Below, piece by piece: positions 63,686-64,000 of a stretch of 64,000 nucleotides of DNA; positions within the stretch are counted from its first letter, which is position 1; each line of letters begins with the position of its first letter. The DNA comes from Deinandra increscens subsp. villosa (taxonomy: Eukaryota > Streptophyta > Magnoliopsida > Asterales > Asteraceae), in NCBI GenBank assembly GCA_039602395.1, contig JBCNJP010000006.1:46710325-46774324 (forward strand). The letters are read 5' to 3'. The notes under the pieces were generated by a model. That model was given only the letters and a program-made list of their open reading frames with translations. It made no database searches and was not told the DNA's origin. Made by a program: the position numbers and the translations under genes.

Positions 63686-64000
63686 ATGATTAGTCTTTCC
63701 ACATGGAATATTAGGGGGTTGAACCGCCCCCTGAAACAAAAGGAGGTTCGGTTTTTTGTTCAAGAACACAATTTATCGTTCTGTGCTATATTGGAGTCTC
63801 ATGTCAATATTAAGCGCCTTGTTAAGATATATGGTAATGTGTTTCGTTCATGGGAATGGACGTCGAATGGTGGGATCTGTGATAAGGGCACTAGAATTAT
63901 CATTGGTTGGGATAAGAATGTGTTTGATGTGATGGTTTTGTTTCAAACGAATCAAGTCATGCACCTTCAACTTATTATCAAGCACACTAAACGTGTTGTT
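63686..64000 (+). CDS. LINE ORF2, N-terminal endonuclease fragment (runs off the window)
   Basis: Open for 105 codons to the window end without a stop. It begins MISLSTWNIRGLNRPLKQ. The WNIRGLN motif (N8) and the LESHV motif (E37) match the first two catalytic motifs of the apurinic/apyrimidinic-like endonuclease that nicks target DNA in L1 elements. GTRIIIGWD (68-76) and QVMHLQL (90-96) are typical downstream features. The full protein should also contain a reverse transcriptase and often an RNase H or zinc-finger C-terminus, but none of that lies here. The start is the first ATG after an in-frame TAA at 63650. Its context (C at -3) is weak, consistent with reinitiation after ORF1. It is in a different frame from ORF1. 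No disabling mutation is visible in this part. Confidence 0.93.
   Translation, partial: MISLSTWNIRGLNRPLKQKEVRFFVQEHNLSFCAILESHVNIKRLVKIYGNVFRSWEWTSNGGICDKGTRIIIGWDKNVFDVMVLFQTNQVMHLQLIIKHTKRVV

Larger units (their letters stand above)
62424..64000 (+). mobile_element. LINE (L1-type non-LTR retrotransposon), 5' part
   Basis: Satellite ends abruptly at 62423 and non-repetitive sequence with two consecutive plus-strand ORFs begins. ORF1 encodes a DUF4283-type and CCHC-knuckle nucleic-acid-binding protein. ORF2 opens with the apurinic-like endonuclease of plant L1 elements. The order and spacing (38 bp apart, different frames) are those of a plant LINE. The element runs off the right edge, so the reverse transcriptase, 3' UTR, poly(A) tail and target-site duplication cannot be seen. 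The 5' part before ORF1 is only 54 bp, so the element may be slightly 5'-truncated. Uninterrupted ORFs suggest a fairly young insertion. Confidence 0.93.

Overview
The window is plant repeat DNA. About 60 of the 64 kb is one tandem satellite, built from subunits of about 50 bp. It is interrupted by two 500-N assembly gaps and a short LTR-retrotransposon remnant, and it ends in a LINE whose 5' half lies inside the window. A land plant, probably a eudicot, is indicated by the LINE ORF1 (DUF4283-type domain followed by a CCHC zinc knuckle) and by the gypsy-style junction of polypurine tract and LTR start beginning TGTGACACCC. Asteraceae is only a guess. I see no host protein-coding gene, rRNA, tRNA or CRISPR array.

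Layout: 13-512 is a gap. From 513 to about 29567 the satellite runs in one orientation. It has two main subunit kinds, a 51/50-bp 'A' kind and a 49/50-bp 'B' kind. These combine into a 362-bp heptamer and a 513-bp decamer (heptamer plus a 151-bp trimer), with many larger local duplications. At about 29567/29568 the orientation flips at the palindrome CTTATAAG. From there to 44070 the array is inverted. Its first 12 kb (to about 41587) is a divergent 'V' family carrying TATATAACC, with ragged, partial subunits. Its last 2.5 kb returns to the 'M' family (TATGTAACC). Positions 44071-44349 hold an LTR-retrotransposon remnant that runs into the second gap (44350-44849).

From 44850 to 62423 the array is still inverted and is cleanly organised. 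Three copies of a roughly 2.4-kb V block alternate with M blocks, and very recent tandem duplications with offsets of 3753, 3004, 502 and 211 bp are superimposed. At 62424 the satellite stops abruptly inside a B subunit and a LINE begins in plus orientation, with an intact ORF1 (389 aa) and the first 105 codons of ORF2 (endonuclease).

The many open frames inside the satellite follow from its 51-bp (17-codon) subunits and low stop density, and I do not regard them as genes. The only coding regions I support are the two LINE ORFs. The biology worth following is the nested higher-order satellite, its two alternating families, the orientation switch and the young LINE insertion. A centromeric or pericentromeric location is plausible but cannot be shown from this window alone.
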